Shown: positions 25,601-40,236 of the stretch, piece after piece
How positions within the stretch are numbered: position 1 is the first letter of the stretch
Layout: each line of letters opens with the position of its first letter
Source: Streptomyces alboflavus
Lineage (GTDB): Bacteria; Actinomycetota; Actinomycetes; Streptomycetales; Streptomycetaceae
Reading direction: 5' to 3'
NCBI RefSeq assembly: GCF_000716675.1
Contig: NZ_JNXT01000021.1
Location: forward strand, 138,559-202,558
DNA length: 64,000 nucleotides
Made by a program: the position numbers and the translations under genes
Notes under the pieces: model-generated
Told to the model about the DNA's origin: nothing
Seen by the model: the letters and a program-made list of their open reading frames with translations, nothing else
The model's database searches: none

Positions 25601-28600
25601 TCCCGCCAGGTGAATTCCACGCGTACCGGAAGGCCGTTGATGAACAGGCCCACCATCCGGTCCACGCCCGGCACCTGCGGCGGACGGCCGGAGACCGTGG
25701 CGCCGAACACCACGTCCTGACGTCCCGTCAAGTGCCCGAGGAGCACACCCCACGCGCCCTGCAGCAGGATGTTGAGGGTGACGCCCAGTTCGCTCGCACG
25801 GCGCTGGAGCGCACGGGTGGTCTCCGGCGCCAGCGGCAGCGCGACATGACCGAAGCCCTCCTCGTCCGCATCGGTCGGCTCGGCTCCGGCGGCGGCCGGA
25901 GCCAGCATCGTCGGCCCCTCCACACCCGCCAGCTCCCGCGCCCAGACGCGGGCCGAGGCCTCGTGGTCCTGCCGTGCGAGCCAGGACAGGAAGTCCCGGT
26001 AGGAACGCACCCGGGGCAGCCCGGCGGGGTCGCCCGCACTGCCGTACAGCCGGATCAGGTCCTGGAGCAGCAGCGGGAAGGACCAGCCGTCGAACAGCGC
26101 ATGGTGGGCGGTGTACACCAACTCCGAGCGGTCATCCGTCAGTTGGACCAGCGTCATCCGCAGCATCGGCGCCACCGCGGGCTCGAAGTGCGCCGCCTGG
26201 TCCGCGCGCAGCAGCTGCTCGAACCGCTCGCTGCGCTCGCTCTCGGGCCACTCCCGCAAGTCCACGACCTGCCACGGGAGTCGAACGCCGTCGACGATGA
26301 GCTGGACCTGCCGGCCTGCGGCACCGGCCACGAACGCGGCGCGCAGGTTGGCGTACCGGTCGAGCAGTGCCTGGCCCGCGGCGCGCATCCGCGCGGCGTC
26401 GACGCCGCCGGACAGGTGCAGGACGAACTGCACGTGGTACGCGTCGAACTCGGCGTCCGCCAGCATGCTCTGGAACAGCAGACCTGACTGCTCCGACGTC
26501 ACCGGCCATACGTCCACGAGCCCCGGGTAGCGCTCCTCCCACGCCTCCAGGTCACGCTGGCGCACCGTCACGAGCGGAACGTCGGACGGCGTCAGGCCGC
26601 CCGCTCCGGGTTCGGCGGCATGCCGGGCCACGCCTTCGAGGGCCGTGCGCCACAGGTCGGCGAGGCGCTGTACGTCGGCCTCGCCGAGCAGCCCGGCCGG
26701 GAAGCCGATCTCGGCCCGCAGCCGCGGCCCCCGCTCGGTGTCCAGGACGTAGGAGTTGACCTCCAGCGGCGCCAGCGCGGGCATGTCCGCGTCCAGCTCG
26801 GCGTGGACACCGTCCACATCCGCGGCCAGCTCCCAGTCCTGGGCACGGTGCTTCCGCGGCGGCCCCTCGGCGCCGAAGCGGCCGAGGTAGTTGAACATCA
26901 CCTGTCCGGTTCCGTGCGCACCGAGGACCTCGGCCGTGGCCGGGTTGAGGTGCCGCAGCAGGCCATAGCCGATGCCCTGGTCCGGGATCGCGTTGAGCTG
27001 CTCCTTGACGGCCTTGACCGCGCCGCCCGCGGAGCGGCCGCCCGCGAGGGCGTCGTCGAGGTCGAAGCCGTCCACGTCCAGGCGGACGGGGAACAGAGTG
27101 GTGAACCAGCCCACGGTGCGCGACATATCGACGCCCGGGACGGCCGACTCCGCCCGGCCGTGCCCCTCCAGGCTCAGCAGGAGCGCCGACTCGTCCACGC
27201 CACGCTCCCGGCGCCAGGTGGCGACCGCGAGGGCGAGCGCGGTGAGCAGGCCGTCGTCGACGCCGCCGTGGAAGGCGGCGGGCAGCGTCGTCAGGAGCGA
27301 CTCGGTGGCCCGCGCGGGCAGTTCGACCTCGATCGTCCGCACCGTGGAGCGCACGTCGACGGCCGGGTCGAAGGCGCGCGGGCCGACGGCCGGGTCCGGG
27401 CCCTCGACCACGGACCGCCACAGCCCCAGCTCCGCCACCCGCTCCGGACGAGCCGCCTCCGCGGTCAGGGCGTGGGCCCAGTACCGCATCGACGTCGGCA
27501 CCGGCGCGAGCACCGGGGTCCTGCCCTGCCGCACGTCCCCCCAGGCCCGGGCCAGGTCCGACGCGAGGATCCGCCAGGAGACACCGTCCACCACCAGGTG
27601 GTGCAGGACGGCGATCAGGCGGCCGGAGGTCTCCGCTCCCGCGTCGAACCACACGAACCGCGCCATCTCCCCGTTCGACGGGGCCAGTTCGCCGACTGCG
27701 GCGTTCAATTCCGCCGTCGCACGGCGCCGCCAGGCGGCGTCCTCCCAGTCACCGGCACACGGGACACGGCGGATGAGCGGGGCCACGTCCACCGTGCCCG
27801 CCTCGGCCACCTCCAGGCCCGGCTCCGCGCCCGCTCCGGAGGTGACCAGGCGCGAGCGCAGCACGTCGTGGTGGTCCACAACCGCCGCCAGCGTGGCGGC
27901 CAGTCCCGCCTCGTCGATCCCGACGGGCAGGGTGAGCGCCGTCGACATCGCGAACCGGTCGTGCCCGCCGCCGAGTCCGGTCACATGGCGGGCGACGGGC
28001 AGCAGCGGCACGAAGCCCACGCCGCCGCCCACCGGCTCCTCGTGGACCGGGCCGGCCGGCGCGGAACCCACCGCCTCGGCGAGCCGGGCCACCGTGCGGC
28101 ACTCGAAGATCTGCCGCGGAGTGACCTCGACGCCGTGCGCACGGGCCCGCGAGACCACCTGGATCGAGCGGATGCTGTCACCGCCGACGGCGAAGAAGTC
28201 GTCGTCGCCGCCGACGCGCTCCACCCCCAGGACCTCCGCGTAGACAGCGGCCAGGACCCGCTCGGTCTCGGTGCCGGGGGCGCGGTAGTCGGCCCCAGCG
28301 AAGTCCGGTGCGGGCAGGGCGGCCCGGTCCAGCTTGCCGTTGGGGCCCAACGGCAGCTCGTCCAGGAGGGTGAACGAGGAGGGAACCATGAACTCCGGCA
28401 GGCGTGCGGCGGCGAAGCGGCGCAGCTCCCTGACCGAGACGCCGGCGGTGATGTCGAAGTCCTCGTCGTCCGCCGCCTGGGCGCCGGTGGGCACGACATA
28501 GCCCGCCAGCTGCGCGGCCCCGCGGTTCTCGCGCACCACCACGACCGCCCGGGCGACTCCGTGGTGCCCGGCCAGCACAGCTTCGATCTCGCCCGGCTCG

Positions 28601-31600
28601 ATGCGCAGACCGCGCACCTTCACCTGGTCGTCGCTGCGCCCCAGGTACGTCAACTGCCCGTCCGCGCCCCGGTGCACCACGTCACCGGTGCGGTACATGC
28701 GCGCCCCGGCAAGGCCGTAGGGGTCGGCCACGAACCGCTCGGCGGAAAGCGCGGGCCGGTTCAGATAGCCGCGCGCCAGGCTGGGCCCGGCGATGTACAG
28801 CTCGCCCGGCGTGCCCGGGGGTACCGGGGCGAGGCGGTCGTCGAGGACCCGCACCCGGTTGTCGGCCACGGCCGTGCCGATCGGGGTGCGAGCGGAGGTG
28901 AGCGGGGCGCTGATGGCACCGCACACCGTGGTCTCGGCGGGGCCGTAGGCGTTGACGAAGCGCCGCCCCGGTGCCCATGTCCCGGCGAGCCCCGGCGGGC
29001 ACGCCTCACCGCCCACGGTCAGCACCCGCAGCCCGGTCAGGGTGTGCGCCGCCTCCTCCGGCAGCGCCGCCACCACACTCGGCGGCAGCATCACATGGGT
29101 GATCCGCCGCTCCGCAAGCGTCCGGTACAGGTCGTCGCCCACCAGCCTGCGCAGCCGCGGCACCACCAGCGTGGCCCCCACCGTCAGGCTCTGCACCAGC
29201 TCCCAGAACGCCGCGTCGAAGCTCGGCGAGGCCACTTGGAGGACCCGGGAGTCCGAGGCCAGCGCCAGCCGTTCACGCGTGTCGGCACTGAGTGCCGCCA
29301 GCCCCGCATGGGTCACGGTCACGCCCTTGGGGCGGCCCGTCGAACCCGACGTGTAGATGACGTACATCGGGTGCGCCAGGGTCAGGGCGGTGGCGGGATC
29401 GCTGTCCGGGCTCTGCGCCCAGGCCTGCCGGACGTCGACCGCGTCCACCGCGACGACATCTGTTGCCAGGCCCTCGGGCAGCTCGCCCGCCGACTCCCCG
29501 GTGGTCAGGACCGCCGCCGGGCGAGCGTCGCCGACCATGTACGTGATCCGGTCGGCCGGGTACTCCAGGTCCACCGGCAGATACGCCGCGCCCGCCTTCA
29601 GGATGCCCAGCACAATCGCCACCTGCTCCGCGCCGCGCTCCATCGCCACGCCCACCAGCCGCTCCGGTCCGACGCCCCGGGCGATCAGCCAGTGCGCGAT
29701 CCGGTTCGCCCGCGCGTTCAGCTCCGCGTACGACAGGGCCACGTCCTGCGACTCCACCGCCACGGCCTGCGGGGTCCGGCGTACCCGGGCCGCGAACAGC
29801 GCCGGGAACGTGGCCGGTTCGACCTCCCGGGGGGTCGGGGACCGCTCGGCGGCGAGGAGCTCGCCGCGCTCCCGCTCGGTGAGCAGATCGGCGTAACTGA
29901 CGCGGTGCGAGGGGTTGGTGACCGCGGTGGTCAGCAGCCGCTCCCAGCGGGCGATCAGCGTCTCGACGGTGGCGGCGTCGAACAGCTCGGTGGAGTACTC
30001 GACCGCGATCTGGACGCCCGCGGGCCGCGTACGGTCCTCGAAGGTCTCATGGAGGCTGAAGAGCATGTCGTAGCGGGCAGTGCCGGTGCCGCTGCCGTCC
30101 GCCACGACCCGGAGACCGGGCAGCTCGAAGTGCGCCTCCTCGTTGTTCTGCAGCGCCAGGGCGATCTGGAAGAGCGGGTGGTGGGAGGTGGACCGCTCCG
30201 GGTTGATCCGCTCCACCACGGCCTCGAAGGGGACGTCCTGGTGCGTGTACGCGGCCAGGCTCGACCTGCGCACCTGGCCGACCAAGTCCGCGAAGGTGGG
30301 GTCGCCGGAGGTGTCGGTGCGCAGCACGAGCATGTTCACGAACAGGCCGACGAGGTCCTTGAGGCTCTCGTCGGCACGGCCCGCGATGCCGCTGCCGATG
30401 GCGATGTCCGTGCCCGCGCCGAGCCGGGTCAGCAGGGCCGCCATCGTGGCCTGGAACACCATGAACGGCGTGGCGCCCGAGGCCCGGGCCAACTCGGCCA
30501 CGCCCCGGTGCAGTTCGGGCCCGAAGGTGAACTGGAGCAGGTCGCCGCTGTGGTCGAGCGCGGCCGGACGCGGCCGGTCGCTGGGGATGGTGACCGTCTC
30601 GGGCAGCCCGGCGAGCCGGTCGGTCCAGTACGCGAGCTGCTCGCTGTACACGCTGTCCGGGTCACCGGACTCGCCGAGCAGGCCCCGCTGCCACAGCGTG
30701 TAGTCGGCGTACTGCACCGGCAGCGGTGTCCACCGCGGTGCGCCGCCCTCGGTGCGGGCGGTGTACGCGGCGGTCAGGTCCCGGGCCAGCGGCGCCAGGG
30801 ACCAGCCGTCGGCCGCGATGTGATGGATCACCAGGACGAGTACCGACTCCCGCGGCGCCGTGGTGAACAGCCAGGCGCGGACCGGGATCTCGGCGGCCAG
30901 GTCGAAGGTGTGCCGGGCGGCCCCGGTCAGGGCCGCGGCGAGCGCTTCCCCGGCCCGCACGGACCGCGGGGTCAGGGTGATCCGGGCCCGCTCCGGTTCC
31001 CGGATGTCCTGGTACGGCTTGCCGTCGACCTCCGGGAACGCGGTGCGCAGGGTCTCGTGGCGGGCCAGCAGGTCATTGACCGCCCCCTCCAGGGCGGGCA
31101 CGTCCAGGTCGCCGCTCAGCCGCAGGATGAACGGCATGTTGTACGTCGCCGACCGTCCTTCGAGCCGGTGCAGGAACCACAGGCGCTGCTGGGCGAAGGA
31201 GAGCGGCAGCCGGGCGGGCCGCTCGGCGGACCGGGTCAGCGGGGCCCGGGCAGGGGCGCCGCCGTCCAGGTGCGGGGCGAGCTCGGCCACGCTCGGGTGC
31301 GTGAAGAACGTGCGCAGGTCGACCTCGGCGCTCAGGGCGGTGCGGATGCGGCTGATCAGCTTCGTCGCCAGCAGCGAGTGGCCGCCCCGGTCGAAGAAGT
31401 CGTCGTCGACACCGATCCGTTCGACATCGAGGACTTCGGCGAACAGGTCGCACAGCACCTCCTCCTGGAGCGTGCGCGGGGCGCGGCTCGTGGCCTGGAG
31501 GCTGAGGTCGGGGGCGGGCAGGGCCCGGCGGTCGAGCTTGCCGTTGGCGGTCAGCGGGACCGAGGCGATGGCCACGACCGAGGCGGGCACCAGATGGGCC

Positions 31601-34600
31601 GGAAGGAGGCCTTGGAGGTAGCCGCGCATCGAGCCGACCAGGGCGCCGATCCGGGTGGCCGCGGCCGGGTCGGTGGCCAGCTTCTTGTCGGCGCGGCCGG
31701 AGGGCAGATGAACCCCCGTCAGCGGCCGCGCGGTCATCGTGGCGTCGGTGCAGACCAGCGCGTCGAAGCACTCCCCGGCCTGCGACCAGGTCAGCAGGGC
31801 GCTCCAGCCGCGGGCGTCGGCCCACCGCCACACCTGCTGCGGGTCAAGGGCGGGCCCGCCCGCGGCGGGTGCCTCCATCAGCCGGGCCTCGACCGCCAGG
31901 GCCACCTCGTCGCTCAGCCGCGCGTTGGGTATGCCCCTCACCCGCAGCACCGCTCCCGCCCGGTCGGGCAGCAGCTCCGCCACCGCGCTCAGGTCGGACA
32001 CCTGACGGCCCCACACCACCTCAGGAGCGCCGGAGACATCCTCGATCCCGGCGGCCGGCTGGTGCAGGACGACCTCGTAGCGGTGCCGGGTCAGCTCGTT
32101 GTGCGCCGCACCGGGCTTGAGCCGGATGTCCGCCCCACCCGCCCCGTGCCGCTCGGCCCACCGCACGAACCACTCCGGGTCGAGTGCCAGTTCCGGCTCG
32201 GTCAGCATCGCCCGCGCGATCGCCGCCCGTGCCGCCGACGGCGCCGTCTGCGGGTACTGGCTGCTGCGCACCCCGGAGGCGAACAGGTGCAGCGTGCCCG
32301 CGTTGCGCACGTCCCCGACCAGGATCCGGCCGCCCGGCGCGAGCAGCTCCCACGCCTGTGCCAGGACCCGGTCCAGGTAGGCGGCGTGCGGAAAGTACTG
32401 GACGACCGAGTTGAGGACCACCATGTCGAAGTGGCCCGCCGGCAGCCCCGACACGTCGTCGGCGTGCTGGTGGCGCAGCGTGACCTTGCCGGCGTGCCCG
32501 GCCTGCTCCACTTCCCCGGTCAGCCGCGCGATCACCGTCGAGGACAGGTCCGTGGCCCAGTACTCCTCGACATGGTCCAGGAGGTGCGCCATGAGCAGGC
32601 CCGAGCCCACCCCCAGCTCCAGGATGCGGCGCGGCCGCCAGGAGGTGATCCGGGCCACCGCCGCGTCCCGCCACTCCCGCATCTCGCCCAGGTCGATCGG
32701 CTCACCGGTGTAACTGGAGTTCCAGCCGGTGAAGTCCTCGCCCCACCGGGTGCCGGTGGCGGAGTAGACCTCGTCGTAGATCTGCTCCCACTCGTCGACC
32801 TGCCGCCCGGGCCCCTCGGCCTGCTGCGCCCCGTCCAGATCCGGCACCACGTACGCGACCAGCTGCTTGTCGACGCCCGCACCCGGACCGTCCCGCGTGA
32901 CCACCACGGCCTGTGCCACACCCGGGTGGGTGCTCAGGGCCGCCTCGACCTCGGCGGGCTCGACCCGCACACCGCGGATCTTGACCTGGTCGTCGGCGCG
33001 ACCCGCGTACTCCAACTGCCCGTCCGCGTTCCAGCGGGCCAGGTCGCCGGTGCGGTACATGCGCGCCCCGGCAGGGCCGTAGGGGTCGGCCACGAACCGC
33101 TCGGCGGTCAGCGCGGCGCGGCTCAGGTAGCCGCGCGCGATGTCGCCCGCCACGTACAACTCGCCCGCCGTGCCCGGCGGTACCGGGGTGAGGCCCGCGC
33201 CGAGGACGTAGGTGCGCATGTTGCCGATCGGTGTGCCGATGGGGGCGCTGCCGGTGCCGCCGGCGCCGTCGCCGGCCGTGTAGGTGGTGGTGTAGAAGGA
33301 CTCGGTCTGGCCGTAGGCGTTGATGACGCGGACGCCCGGCAGCGTCTGCCGGACCCGGTCCACCAGTGCCGACGGCAGCGCCTCACCGGCGAGGACGACC
33401 GTCTGCAGACCGGTGATCGTGCCCATGTGGTCGCCGAGTTCGGCGAAGACCGACGGCACGGTGCTGATGACGTCGGCGGCGAGGGTGTCGCGCCGGGCCA
33501 GGACGAGAGCGTCGCGGACCACCTCGACGCTGCCGCCCCGCGTCAGCGTGGTGACGATCTCGAAGACGGAGACGTCGAAGTTGACCGACGTGCCCGCCAG
33601 CACCCGCGTCCCGGCGCCGATGCCGACGCGCTCGGCAAGCCGCGTGATGCCGTTGACCACGTTGTGGTGGCTGATCACGACGCCCTTGGGGGTGCCCGTC
33701 GACCCCGAGGTGTACATCACGTACGCCGCGCTGTCCGGGCGCAGCACGCCCCCGCGGTCGGCGTCGCCGCGGACGGCGCCGGCGGCGGGGTCGTCGAGGG
33801 CGACGTCGTCCAGGTGCAGAACGGGGGCGCCGGTCCGCGGCAGCGTGCCGGCGGTGGCCGCGTCCGTGAGGATGAGGGCCGGTCCCGCGTGCTCCAGGAT
33901 GTGGTCCAGGCGCGCACTCGGGTACTCGGGGTCGATCGGCAGATACGCCGCGCCGGACTTGAGGATGCCGAGCAGGCCGGTGACCAGGTCGGCGCAGCGG
34001 GGCAGGGCGAGACCGACGAGGACCTCGGGGCCCGCTCCCCGGTCGATGAGGTGACGGGCCAGGCGGCCCGCGCGGGCGTCCAACTCGGCGTAGGTGTACG
34101 AGACGTGGCTGCCGCCCTCGGCGCACTCGACCGCGATCTCGTCCGGGACGGCGGCGGCCCGCTGCTCGAACAGCGCCGGGACCGTCTCGTACGGGGTGGG
34201 TGCGGCGGTGTCGTTGACCTCGGTGAGGAACCGGCCGCGTTCGGCGGGCTCCAGCAGGTCGACGGCGCCCAGGCGCACCTTCGGGTCCGCGGCGAGCTGG
34301 GCCAGGACGCGGCCGAAGCGGGTGGCGATGTCGGCGGCCCGGGCGCGGTCGACGAGGTGGTGCTGGTGCTGGAGGCTCACCTTCAGGTGCGGCTCGGCGA
34401 CGGCCATCACCACCAGCGGGTAGTGGGTGGCGCTGAGCGGGCTGATCCCGGTCACCGAGATCCCGGCGGCCGAGTAGGCCTCGCCCAGACCGGCGCTGTC
34501 GATCGGGTACGACTCCAGGACCACCATCGTGTCGAAGAGCGTGCGCAGTCCGGTGTGCCGGTGCATGTCCAGGAGGCCGTGGTGCTGGTGGTCGAGCAGC

Positions 34601-37600
34601 GCGCCCTGTCGTTCCTGGAGCCCGGCGAGGAGGGCGTCGAGCGAGTGGCCGGGGGCGCAGTTCACCCGTACCGGCAGCGTGTTGACGAACATGCCGACCA
34701 TGTCGTCCGCGCCCGCGACCTGGGGCGGGCGCCCGGAGACGATGGCGCCGAACACCACGTCCTGACGCCCGGTCAGGCCCGCGAGGAGGATGGCCCAGGC
34801 GCCCTGCAGCAACACGTTGAGGGTCAGGCCTAATTCGGCTGCGCGTCGGGTGAGTTCACGGGACTGCTCCGGGGTGAGGGGCACGTCGACCTGGCCGACC
34901 CCGGTCGGTTCGCCCGCCAGGGCGGAGTCCTCGGGCAGGAGCAGTGTGGGCTCGTCGAGGCCGTCCAGCTCCTGGGCCCAGGCGCGGGCCGACGCCTCGT
35001 GGTCCTGCCGCGAGAGCCAGGCCAGGAAGTCGCGGTAGCCGCGCACCTTGCCCAGGTCCGTGGCATCGCCGGCCGAGCCGTACAGGCGCAGCAGGTCCTG
35101 CATGAGCAGGGGGACCGACCAGCCGTCGAACAGGACGTGGTGGGTGGTGAGGACCAGGTCCCAGGTGTCGGCGGCCAGCCTGATCAGCGACATGCGCAGC
35201 AGCGGTGCGGCGGCCAGGTCGAAGTGGGTGGCGTGGTCCGCGTCCAGGAAGCGCTCGAGCCGCCCGGCGCGCTCCTCCTCGGCGAGCGCGCTGAAGTCCT
35301 CCTCGTGCCAGGGGAGTTCGACGCCGTCCCGGATGATCTGGACCCGCTCGCCCGCGCTGTCGGTGACGAAGCCGGCCCGCAGGTTGGGGTGGCGGTCGAG
35401 CACCGCCTGCGCGGCCGCCCGCAGCCGCCGCGGCTCGACCTCTCCGGCAAGGTGCAGGACCAGCTGCATCTGGTAGGCGTCGAAGGTGGCACCGGCCAGC
35501 TCTGCGTGGAAGAGCAGGCCTTCCTGCATCGCGGTCAGCGGCCATACGTCGGTCAGGCCCGGGTAGCGCCGCCGCCAGCCGTCCAGTTCGCTCTGTCCCG
35601 CCGTCACCAGCGGTATGTCCGAGGGCGTGAGACCGCCCGCGTCCGGCTCGGCGGCGTGTCGCGCGAGGCCTTCGAGGGCGGTGCGCCACAGACCGGCGAG
35701 CTCGTCCACCTCGGCCCGCGTGAACAGGCCGGAGGGGAAGTCGAGGCGGGTGGCGAGACGCGGGCCGTGCTCGGTGTCAGTCACGTACGCGCTGATGTTC
35801 AGCGCCACGAGGGCGGGCATGTCCCCGGCCAGGCCCACCTGCAGTTCGGTGGTGCCGTCGACCTGGGAGAAGCCGAGGTCGTGCGCCCCTTCCGGGGTGT
35901 TCGCCGACCCGGCGTACCAGCCCAGGTAGTTGAAGGAGATCTGTCCGGTCGCGTACCGCTCGAGGATCTCGCCGGTCCGCGGGTTCAGATGACGCAGCAG
36001 GCCGTAGCCGATGCCCTTGCCGGGCACGGCGAGCAGCTGTTCCTTGACCGCCTTGACCGCGGCCCCCGCCGCGCTGCCGCCGTCGAGGGCGTCGTCGAGG
36101 TCCACGCCCGCCACGTCGAGACGGACCGGGAACATGCTGGTGAACCAGCCCACTGTGCGGGACAGTTCGGCCCCCGGGGCGGCGGCCTCCTCACGGCCGT
36201 GGCCCTCGAGGCGCAGGAGCAGCGAGGACTCGGCCACCCCGCGCCGCCCCCGCCACTTGGCCACCGCGAGAGCGAGCGCGGCCAGCAGGCCGTCGTTGAC
36301 ACCGCCGCGGTAGGCGGCGGGCAGCGTGGTCAGCAGGGCCCGGGTGGCCGCCACCGGCAGGTCCATGCGCACATGCTCGACCGTGGCCATGGTGTCGACA
36401 GCCGGGTCGAACGCGCGGCTGCCGAGGACCGGGTCCGGTCCGGCGACGATCGAGCGCCACAGGTCCAGCTCCTCGGCCCGCTGCTCGGACGTGGCCTCCG
36501 CCGCCAGGGCGTGCGCCCAGCGCCGTGCCGAGGTGCCCACGGGTTCGAGCCGCGGGGTGCGGCCGTCGCGGACCTGCTTCCACGCCTCGGCCAGGTCCGG
36601 CAGCAGGATGCGCCAGGAGACGCCGTCGACGACGAAGTGATGCAGGGCGATGATCAGGCGCCCGGCGCGCTCGGCGCCCGCGTCGAACCACACGAACCGC
36701 GCCATGACACCACCGGCGGCGTCCAACTGCCCGGCGGCGGCGTCGAGTTCGGCGGCGGCCCGCTCCCGCCAGCCGGCGCCCCACTCGGCCCGCGACGCGA
36801 CGCGGTGGATCAGGCAAGCGACGTCGACCGTGCCCGGCGCGGCCACCTCGAGCCCCGGTTGACCCCCCGTGACCAGGCGGGAGCGGAGGATGTCGTGGTG
36901 ATCGAGGACCGCCGCCAGGGTGGCGGTCAGCCCGGCCTCGTCGATGCCGACGGGTAGCTGGACCGTCATCGACATGGTGAACCGGTCCAGACCGGCACCC
37001 AGGCCGAGGAGGTAGTGGCCGATCGGCAGCAGGGGCATGAACCCCGTGCCGCCGCCCTCGAGTTCGTCGAGCACCGGGCCGCACTGGCCGCCGCTGACGG
37101 CGGTCTCGGCGAGCTCGGCGACGGTGCGGGCGTCGAAGATCTGCCGGGGGGTGATCTCCACGCCCTGCGTGCGGGCCCGCGAGACCACCTGGATGGAGCG
37201 GATGCTGTCGCCGCCGACGGCGAAGAAGTCGTCGTCCACGCCGACCCGGTCGAGGCCGAGCACCTCGGCGAACACCCCGGCGAGCACCTCCTCCACCGGG
37301 GTGCGCGGGGCGCGGTAGGTGCCGCCCGTGAACTCCGGCTCCGGCAGGGCCGCGTGGTCCAGCTTGCCGTTGGGGGCCAGCGGCAGCCGGTCGAGCGTCA
37401 CGAAGACCGAGGGCACCATGAACTCCGGCAGCCTGCCGGCGACGAACGTGCGCAGCTCCCGCTGGGAGACGGCGGCCGTCAGATCGAGGTCCAGATCGCG
37501 CAGGCTGTCCACCGCGGCGGACCCCGGCCCGAACGCGTCCACGGGAACGACGTAGCCGACGAGTCGGGTGCCGCCGCGGCCGTGGTGCGTGACCACGACG

Positions 37601-40236
37601 GCCTGCGCGACTCCCGGGTGGGCGGTCAGCGCGGCCTCCACCTCGCCGGGCTCGATGCGGAAGCCGCGCACCTTGAGCTGTGCGTCGTCGCGGCCGACGT
37701 ACTCCAGCTGCCCGTCGGCGTTCCAGCGGGCCAGGTCACCGGTGCGGTACATGCGCGCGCCGGGTGGGCCGTAGGGGTCGGCGACGAAACGCTCGGCGGT
37801 CAGCCGGGCGTTCCCGAAGTAGCCGCGCGCCACCTGGCCCGCCACGTACAGCTCGCCCGCCACTCCCGGTGCGACGGGCTTGAGTCCGGCGCCGAGGACA
37901 TAGGCGCGCATGTTGCCCAGCGGGACGCCGATGGGCGCGCTCGCCGTGCCGGTCCAGGCGCTGTCGACGGTGCAGGTGGTGGCGTAGAACGACTCGGTCT
38001 GTCCGTAGGCGTTGATGACGCGGGCGCCCGGCAGGAGTTCGCGGACCCGCGCCACCAGGGCCGCGGGCAGCGCCTCGCCGGCCAAGACCACCGCGTCCGC
38101 CCGGATTTCGCCGCCCACCTGGTCGAGGAGTTCGGCGAAGACGGACGGCACGGCGCTGACGACCCCGCCGCTCCAGCCGCCGCGCTCGCCGATGACGAGG
38201 ACGTCGCGGACGACCTCGAGGGTGCCGCCGACGGCCAAGGTGGTGACCGTCTCGAAGACGGAGACGTCGAAGTTGACGGAGGTACCCGCCAGGGTGCGCG
38301 TACCCGCGTCGATGCCGACGGTGTCGGCGAGGCGGAGCACGCCGTTGACCACATCGCGGTGGGTGATCGTCACCCCCTTCGGCACCCCGGTGGAACCGGA
38401 GGTGTACATCACGTACGCGGCGTTCGCGGGCCGCGGCGCGACCAGCGGCACCCGCGGCCCGGCCACCGCGAAGTCGATGTCCTCGACGCACAGGGCCGGC
38501 ACGTCCGTCGTGGGCAGCACCCCCGCGGTGTCCGCGCCGGTGAGGATCAGCTGCGGACGGGCGTCCGCGAAGATGTGCCCCAGGCGCGCACTCGGGTACC
38601 TGGGGTCGACCGGCAGATAGGCGCCGCCCGCCTTGAGGATGCCGAGCATGCCCACGATCAGGTCCGCCGAGCGCGGCAGGGCCAGGCCGACGACGGACTC
38701 CGGTCCCACCCCACGGGCGGCCAGCTCACGGGCGAGCCGCTCCGCCCGGGCGTCCAGCTCCGCGTAGGTCAGCTCCAGGTCTTCGTGGACGACGGCGGTC
38801 GCGTCCGGTGCGGCCGCCACCTGACGTGCGATCAGCTCCGGCACGCTCAGCTCGGGCGTCCGCACCTCCGTGTCGTTGTACGTGCTCAGGACCAGCTCCC
38901 GCTCGTCCGGTGCGAGCGGGTCCGCCAGGGCCACGGCCTGGTGCGGCTCGGCGGCAAACTGCCCGACGAGGCGCACGAAGCGGGCCACGACCGTCTCCGC
39001 CGTGGACCGGTCGAACAGGTCGGTCGCGTACTCCAGGTAGATCGACAGACCCGGTTCGTCCGGGTCGTCGAAGAAGTTGAACTCCAGGTCGAACTTGGCC
39101 GTCGGCGTCGGCAGCGGCCCGAGGCGCGCCCTGAGGCCACCCGGCAGGTCGAACTGGAACCAGCCGCGCTTCTCCCAGGTGAACATGGTCTGGAACAGCG
39201 GGTGATAGGCGCTTGAGCGCTCCGGATTGAGGCTCTCCACCAGAAGCTCGAACGGCGCGTCCTGGTTGTCGTACGCCGTCAGCACCTTGTGCCGCACCTG
39301 CGCGAGGACCTCCGCGAAGGTCGGGGTGCCCGACAGGTCGGTGCGCAGCACCCAGGTGTTGACGAAGAAGCCCACCAGATCGGCGAGTTCGTCGTCGGTG
39401 CGGCCCATGATGGTCGAGCCCATCGCGACGTCGTCGCCCGCGCCGAGCTGGTGCAGGAAGATCGCGAGGGCGGCCTGGAGCACCATCGGCGTGGAGGCGC
39501 CGGCGCTCTTGGCCAGTTCCTCGACCCGCGCGAGCAGATCCGCGTCGAGCTCGGCCCCGACGCCGTCGCCCCGGTGGCTGGCCACCGGCGGCCGCGGCCG
39601 GTCGGTGGCGAGGCGCATGGGCTGCGGAACGCCCGCGAGCTCCTTCTTCCAGTAGCCGAGCTGGGTCGCGAGGACGCTGTCGCCGTCGCCCTCGTCGCCG
39701 AGCACCTCGCGCTGCCACATCGTGAAGTCGACGTACTGTACGGGCAGTTCGGGCCAGTCGGGGGCCGCGCCGGTGACGCGGGCGGTGTAGGCGGCGGCCA
39801 GGTCGCGGGCGAGCGGCCCGATGGACTCGCCGTCGGCGGCGATGTGGTGGACGAGGAGCAGCAGCTGGTGCTCCTCGGGGCCCGCGCGGAACAGGGTGGC
39901 GCGGACCGGGATCTCCTCGGCCAGCGTGAAGACGTGGTTGGCGGCCCGCCGTACCTCCTCGTCGAGCTCCCGCGGGTCCACCTCGACCAGCGGGACGTCC
40001 AGGCGGGCCTCCTCGGCCGGGAGCACCCGTTGGGCGGGCACGCCCTCGGCGTTCTCCACGATCAGGGTGCGCAGACTCTCGTGCCGCGTCACGATGTCGC
40101 GGACCGCCCCGGTGAGCGCCGCGACGTCCGGCGCGCCCGTGAGCCGGACGAGGAAGGGCACGTTGTACGTCGCGGACGGCCCCTCGAACCTGTCGATGAA
40201 CCACAGGCGTCGCTGCGCGAAGGACAACGGGATCAT
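22690..40236 (-). CDS. Nonribosomal peptide synthetase B, four modules with N-methylation and thioesterase
   Basis: 5848 aa; ATG 40236 shares its A with the TGA of NRPS A (a GTG three bases earlier is also possible). Domains by approximate residue: C 1-450 (HHIAADG), A 470-960, T 1010 (GGDSIRS), E 1060-1530 (HHFVVDG); C 1565-1990 (HHVLFDG), A 2018-2900 with an N-methyltransferase inserted at 2480-2735 (ILELGVGSG), T 2953 (GGHSLLA); C 3012-3450, A 3475-3970, T 4018 (GGDSIRS), E 4070-4545; C 4580-5010, A 5035-5530, T 5566 (GGHSLRA), TE 5630-end (GHSMGG, late HFG). C-domain types fit: D-L condensation follows each E. Active-site codes I read (eight positions): DVFSVAAY, DVFSVAAY, DAWMTGAV, DVFSVAGY; the third looks hydrophobic, the others I cannot assign. 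A TTA codon lies at 34833-34831. Confidence 0.95.
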   Translation of the reverse strand: MIPLSFAQRRLWFIDRFEGPSATYNVPFLVRLTGAPDVAALTGAVRDIVTRHESLRTLIVENAEGVPAQRVLPAEEARLDVPLVEVDPRELDEEVRRAANHVFTLAEEIPVRATLFRAGPEEHQLLLLVHHIAADGESIGPLARDLAAAYTARVTGAAPDWPELPVQYVDFTMWQREVLGDEGDGDSVLATQLGYWKKELAGVPQPMRLATDRPRPPVASHRGDGVGAELDADLLARVEELAKSAGASTPMVLQAALAIFLHQLGAGDDVAMGSTIMGRTDDELADLVGFFVNTWVLRTDLSGTPTFAEVLAQVRHKVLTAYDNQDAPFELLVESLNPERSSAYHPLFQTMFTWEKRGWFQFDLPGGLRARLGPLPTPTAKFDLEFNFFDDPDEPGLSIYLEYATDLFDRSTAETVVARFVRLVGQFAAEPHQAVALADPLAPDERELVLSTYNDTEVRTPELSVPELIARQVAAAPDATAVVHEDLELTYAELDARAERLARELAARGVGPESVVGLALPRSADLIVGMLGILKAGGAYLPVDPRYPSARLGHIFADARPQLILTGADTAGVLPTTDVPALCVEDIDFAVAGPRVPLVAPRPANAAYVMYTSGSTGVPKGVTITHRDVVNGVLRLADTVGIDAGTRTLAGTSVNFDVSVFETVTTLAVGGTLEVVRDVLVIGERGGWSGGVVSAVPSVFAELLDQVGGEIRADAVVLAGEALPAALVARVRELLPGARVINAYGQTESFYATTCTVDSAWTGTASAPIGVPLGNMRAYVLGAGLKPVAPGVAGELYVAGQVARGYFGNARLTAERFVADPYGPPGARMYRTGDLARWNADGQLEYVGRDDAQLKVRGFRIEPGEVEAALTAHPGVAQAVVVTHHGRGGTRLVGYVVPVDAFGPGSAAVDSLRDLDLDLTAAVSQRELRTFVAGRLPEFMVPSVFVTLDRLPLAPNGKLDHAALPEPEFTGGTYRAPRTPVEEVLAGVFAEVLGLDRVGVDDDFFAVGGDSIRSIQVVSRARTQGVEITPRQIFDARTVAELAETAVSGGQCGPVLDELEGGGTGFMPLLPIGHYLLGLGAGLDRFTMSMTVQLPVGIDEAGLTATLAAVLDHHDILRSRLVTGGQPGLEVAAPGTVDVACLIHRVASRAEWGAGWRERAAAELDAAAGQLDAAGGVMARFVWFDAGAERAGRLIIALHHFVVDGVSWRILLPDLAEAWKQVRDGRTPRLEPVGTSARRWAHALAAEATSEQRAEELDLWRSIVAGPDPVLGSRAFDPAVDTMATVEHVRMDLPVAATRALLTTLPAAYRGGVNDGLLAALALAVAKWRGRRGVAESSLLLRLEGHGREEAAAPGAELSRTVGWFTSMFPVRLDVAGVDLDDALDGGSAAGAAVKAVKEQLLAVPGKGIGYGLLRHLNPRTGEILERYATGQISFNYLGWYAGSANTPEGAHDLGFSQVDGTTELQVGLAGDMPALVALNISAYVTDTEHGPRLATRLDFPSGLFTRAEVDELAGLWRTALEGLARHAAEPDAGGLTPSDIPLVTAGQSELDGWRRRYPGLTDVWPLTAMQEGLLFHAELAGATFDAYQMQLVLHLAGEVEPRRLRAAAQAVLDRHPNLRAGFVTDSAGERVQIIRDGVELPWHEEDFSALAEEERAGRLERFLDADHATHFDLAAAPLLRMSLIRLAADTWDLVLTTHHVLFDGWSVPLLMQDLLRLYGSAGDATDLGKVRGYRDFLAWLSRQDHEASARAWAQELDGLDEPTLLLPEDSALAGEPTGVGQVDVPLTPEQSRELTRRAAELGLTLNVLLQGAWAILLAGLTGRQDVVFGAIVSGRPPQVAGADDMVGMFVNTLPVRVNCAPGHSLDALLAGLQERQGALLDHQHHGLLDMHRHTGLRTLFDTMVVLESYPIDSAGLGEAYSAAGISVTGISPLSATHYPLVVMAVAEPHLKVSLQHQHHLVDRARAADIATRFGRVLAQLAADPKVRLGAVDLLEPAERGRFLTEVNDTAAPTPYETVPALFEQRAAAVPDEIAVECAEGGSHVSYTYAELDARAGRLARHLIDRGAGPEVLVGLALPRCADLVTGLLGILKSGAAYLPIDPEYPSARLDHILEHAGPALILTDAATAGTLPRTGAPVLHLDDVALDDPAAGAVRGDADRGGVLRPDSAAYVMYTSGSTGTPKGVVISHHNVVNGITRLAERVGIGAGTRVLAGTSVNFDVSVFEIVTTLTRGGSVEVVRDALVLARRDTLAADVISTVPSVFAELGDHMGTITGLQTVVLAGEALPSALVDRVRQTLPGVRVINAYGQTESFYTTTYTAGDGAGGTGSAPIGTPIGNMRTYVLGAGLTPVPPGTAGELYVAGDIARGYLSRAALTAERFVADPYGPAGARMYRTGDLARWNADGQLEYAGRADDQVKIRGVRVEPAEVEAALSTHPGVAQAVVVTRDGPGAGVDKQLVAYVVPDLDGAQQAEGPGRQVDEWEQIYDEVYSATGTRWGEDFTGWNSSYTGEPIDLGEMREWRDAAVARITSWRPRRILELGVGSGLLMAHLLDHVEEYWATDLSSTVIARLTGEVEQAGHAGKVTLRHQHADDVSGLPAGHFDMVVLNSVVQYFPHAAYLDRVLAQAWELLAPGGRILVGDVRNAGTLHLFASGVRSSQYPQTAPSAARAAIARAMLTEPELALDPEWFVRWAERHGAGGADIRLKPGAAHNELTRHRYEVVLHQPAAGIEDVSGAPEVVWGRQVSDLSAVAELLPDRAGAVLRVRGIPNARLSDEVALAVEARLMEAPAAGGPALDPQQVWRWADARGWSALLTWSQAGECFDALVCTDATMTARPLTGVHLPSGRADKKLATDPAAATRIGALVGSMRGYLQGLLPAHLVPASVVAIASVPLTANGKLDRRALPAPDLSLQATSRAPRTLQEEVLCDLFAEVLDVERIGVDDDFFDRGGHSLLATKLISRIRTALSAEVDLRTFFTHPSVAELAPHLDGGAPARAPLTRSAERPARLPLSFAQQRLWFLHRLEGRSATYNMPFILRLSGDLDVPALEGAVNDLLARHETLRTAFPEVDGKPYQDIREPERARITLTPRSVRAGEALAAALTGAARHTFDLAAEIPVRAWLFTTAPRESVLVLVIHHIAADGWSLAPLARDLTAAYTARTEGGAPRWTPLPVQYADYTLWQRGLLGESGDPDSVYSEQLAYWTDRLAGLPETVTIPSDRPRPAALDHSGDLLQFTFGPELHRGVAELARASGATPFMVFQATMAALLTRLGAGTDIAIGSGIAGRADESLKDLVGLFVNMLVLRTDTSGDPTFADLVGQVRRSSLAAYTHQDVPFEAVVERINPERSTSHHPLFQIALALQNNEEAHFELPGLRVVADGSGTGTARYDMLFSLHETFEDRTRPAGVQIAVEYSTELFDAATVETLIARWERLLTTAVTNPSHRVSYADLLTERERGELLAAERSPTPREVEPATFPALFAARVRRTPQAVAVESQDVALSYAELNARANRIAHWLIARGVGPERLVGVAMERGAEQVAIVLGILKAGAAYLPVDLEYPADRITYMVGDARPAAVLTTGESAGELPEGLATDVVAVDAVDVRQAWAQSPDSDPATALTLAHPMYVIYTSGSTGRPKGVTVTHAGLAALSADTRERLALASDSRVLQVASPSFDAAFWELVQSLTVGATLVVPRLRRLVGDDLYRTLAERRITHVMLPPSVVAALPEEAAHTLTGLRVLTVGGEACPPGLAGTWAPGRRFVNAYGPAETTVCGAISAPLTSARTPIGTAVADNRVRVLDDRLAPVPPGTPGELYIAGPSLARGYLNRPALSAERFVADPYGLAGARMYRTGDVVHRGADGQLTYLGRSDDQVKVRGLRIEPGEIEAVLAGHHGVARAVVVVRENRGAAQLAGYVVPTGAQAADDEDFDITAGVSVRELRRFAAARLPEFMVPSSFTLLDELPLGPNGKLDRAALPAPDFAGADYRAPGTETERVLAAVYAEVLGVERVGGDDDFFAVGGDSIRSIQVVSRARAHGVEVTPRQIFECRTVARLAEAVGSAPAGPVHEEPVGGGVGFVPLLPVARHVTGLGGGHDRFAMSTALTLPVGIDEAGLAATLAAVVDHHDVLRSRLVTSGAGAEPGLEVAEAGTVDVAPLIRRVPCAGDWEDAAWRRRATAELNAAVGELAPSNGEMARFVWFDAGAETSGRLIAVLHHLVVDGVSWRILASDLARAWGDVRQGRTPVLAPVPTSMRYWAHALTAEAARPERVAELGLWRSVVEGPDPAVGPRAFDPAVDVRSTVRTIEVELPARATESLLTTLPAAFHGGVDDGLLTALALAVATWRRERGVDESALLLSLEGHGRAESAVPGVDMSRTVGWFTTLFPVRLDVDGFDLDDALAGGRSAGGAVKAVKEQLNAIPDQGIGYGLLRHLNPATAEVLGAHGTGQVMFNYLGRFGAEGPPRKHRAQDWELAADVDGVHAELDADMPALAPLEVNSYVLDTERGPRLRAEIGFPAGLLGEADVQRLADLWRTALEGVARHAAEPGAGGLTPSDVPLVTVRQRDLEAWEERYPGLVDVWPVTSEQSGLLFQSMLADAEFDAYHVQFVLHLSGGVDAARMRAAGQALLDRYANLRAAFVAGAAGRQVQLIVDGVRLPWQVVDLREWPESERSERFEQLLRADQAAHFEPAVAPMLRMTLVQLTDDRSELVYTAHHALFDGWSFPLLLQDLIRLYGSAGDPAGLPRVRSYRDFLSWLARQDHEASARVWARELAGVEGPTMLAPAAAGAEPTDADEEGFGHVALPLAPETTRALQRRASELGVTLNILLQGAWGVLLGHLTGRQDVVFGATVSGRPPQVPGVDRMVGLFINGLPVRVEFTWRDTLADVLTALRERQAVLMDHQNHGLSDIHEAVGVGTLFDTMVIFESFPIDREGMIEAHSAAGVGVTGMRVLSGTHYPLIVAADPDLRMGLQYQRGRFEHAEVERIAARLGRVLTRLAADPLTPVARLDVLEQDERELVLGRFNDTGVRVLEQTVTGLFEEQAARTPDAPAVVHEGGQLTYGEVNARANRLARHLTGLGLGSGALAAVVLPRTPDLVVAILAVLKTGAAYVPVDPGHSGARLEHILATAAPHLIVTDASVAAALPRQGAAERLWLDETDVSAQPAGDLTDAERARPLLPDDLLYQVYTSGSTGLPKGVGITHRNLVNALDGLVRQVGARPGWRMLASTSIGFDVAAFELFSTLTTGGSVELVRDVLALAERDSWDIDVVSSVPSAFAEIVDRLGDRLSPTALVFAGEALTPALVEQVRANWPQARIVNGYGPSETFYVTAHALETDRGYASGVPVGRPLGNLRAYVLGPALTPVAPGAVGELYMAGAGVGRGYHRQPALTAERFVADPFGPAGERMYRTGDLARWTADGELEYAGRADTQVKIRGFRIDPGEVEAVLAAHPRVARTAVVARADAGGKQLIAYVVPAATDGGPTGAELRDFVAGRLPEFMVPAAFVTLERLPLSPNGKLDHRALPAPDLTGTAAYRAPRTPHEEVLAGLFADVLGVAEVGVDDNFFDRGGHSLRATRLVHRIRTVLMVDVPMRTVFQSPTVAELAAQLDTGAESRGHTDPYGVVLPLKSGGGKAPVWFVHPGIGLSWSYLGMAVQLGDRPVHAVQARGFDGSPLPETFAAMVLDYVAEILTVQSEGPFHLIGHSMGGTLAHAIAAELQGRGHEVPLVGILDAAPSNIFARQDVVLDLSEARDFLEGYLPGGADDPERRALIANGSALMVEHVRMAREFSQPTYRGDVLFFNATLSPEAAAAHWEPYVEGDVRTYDIEATHFGMTEPKHASEICKVINHHLEA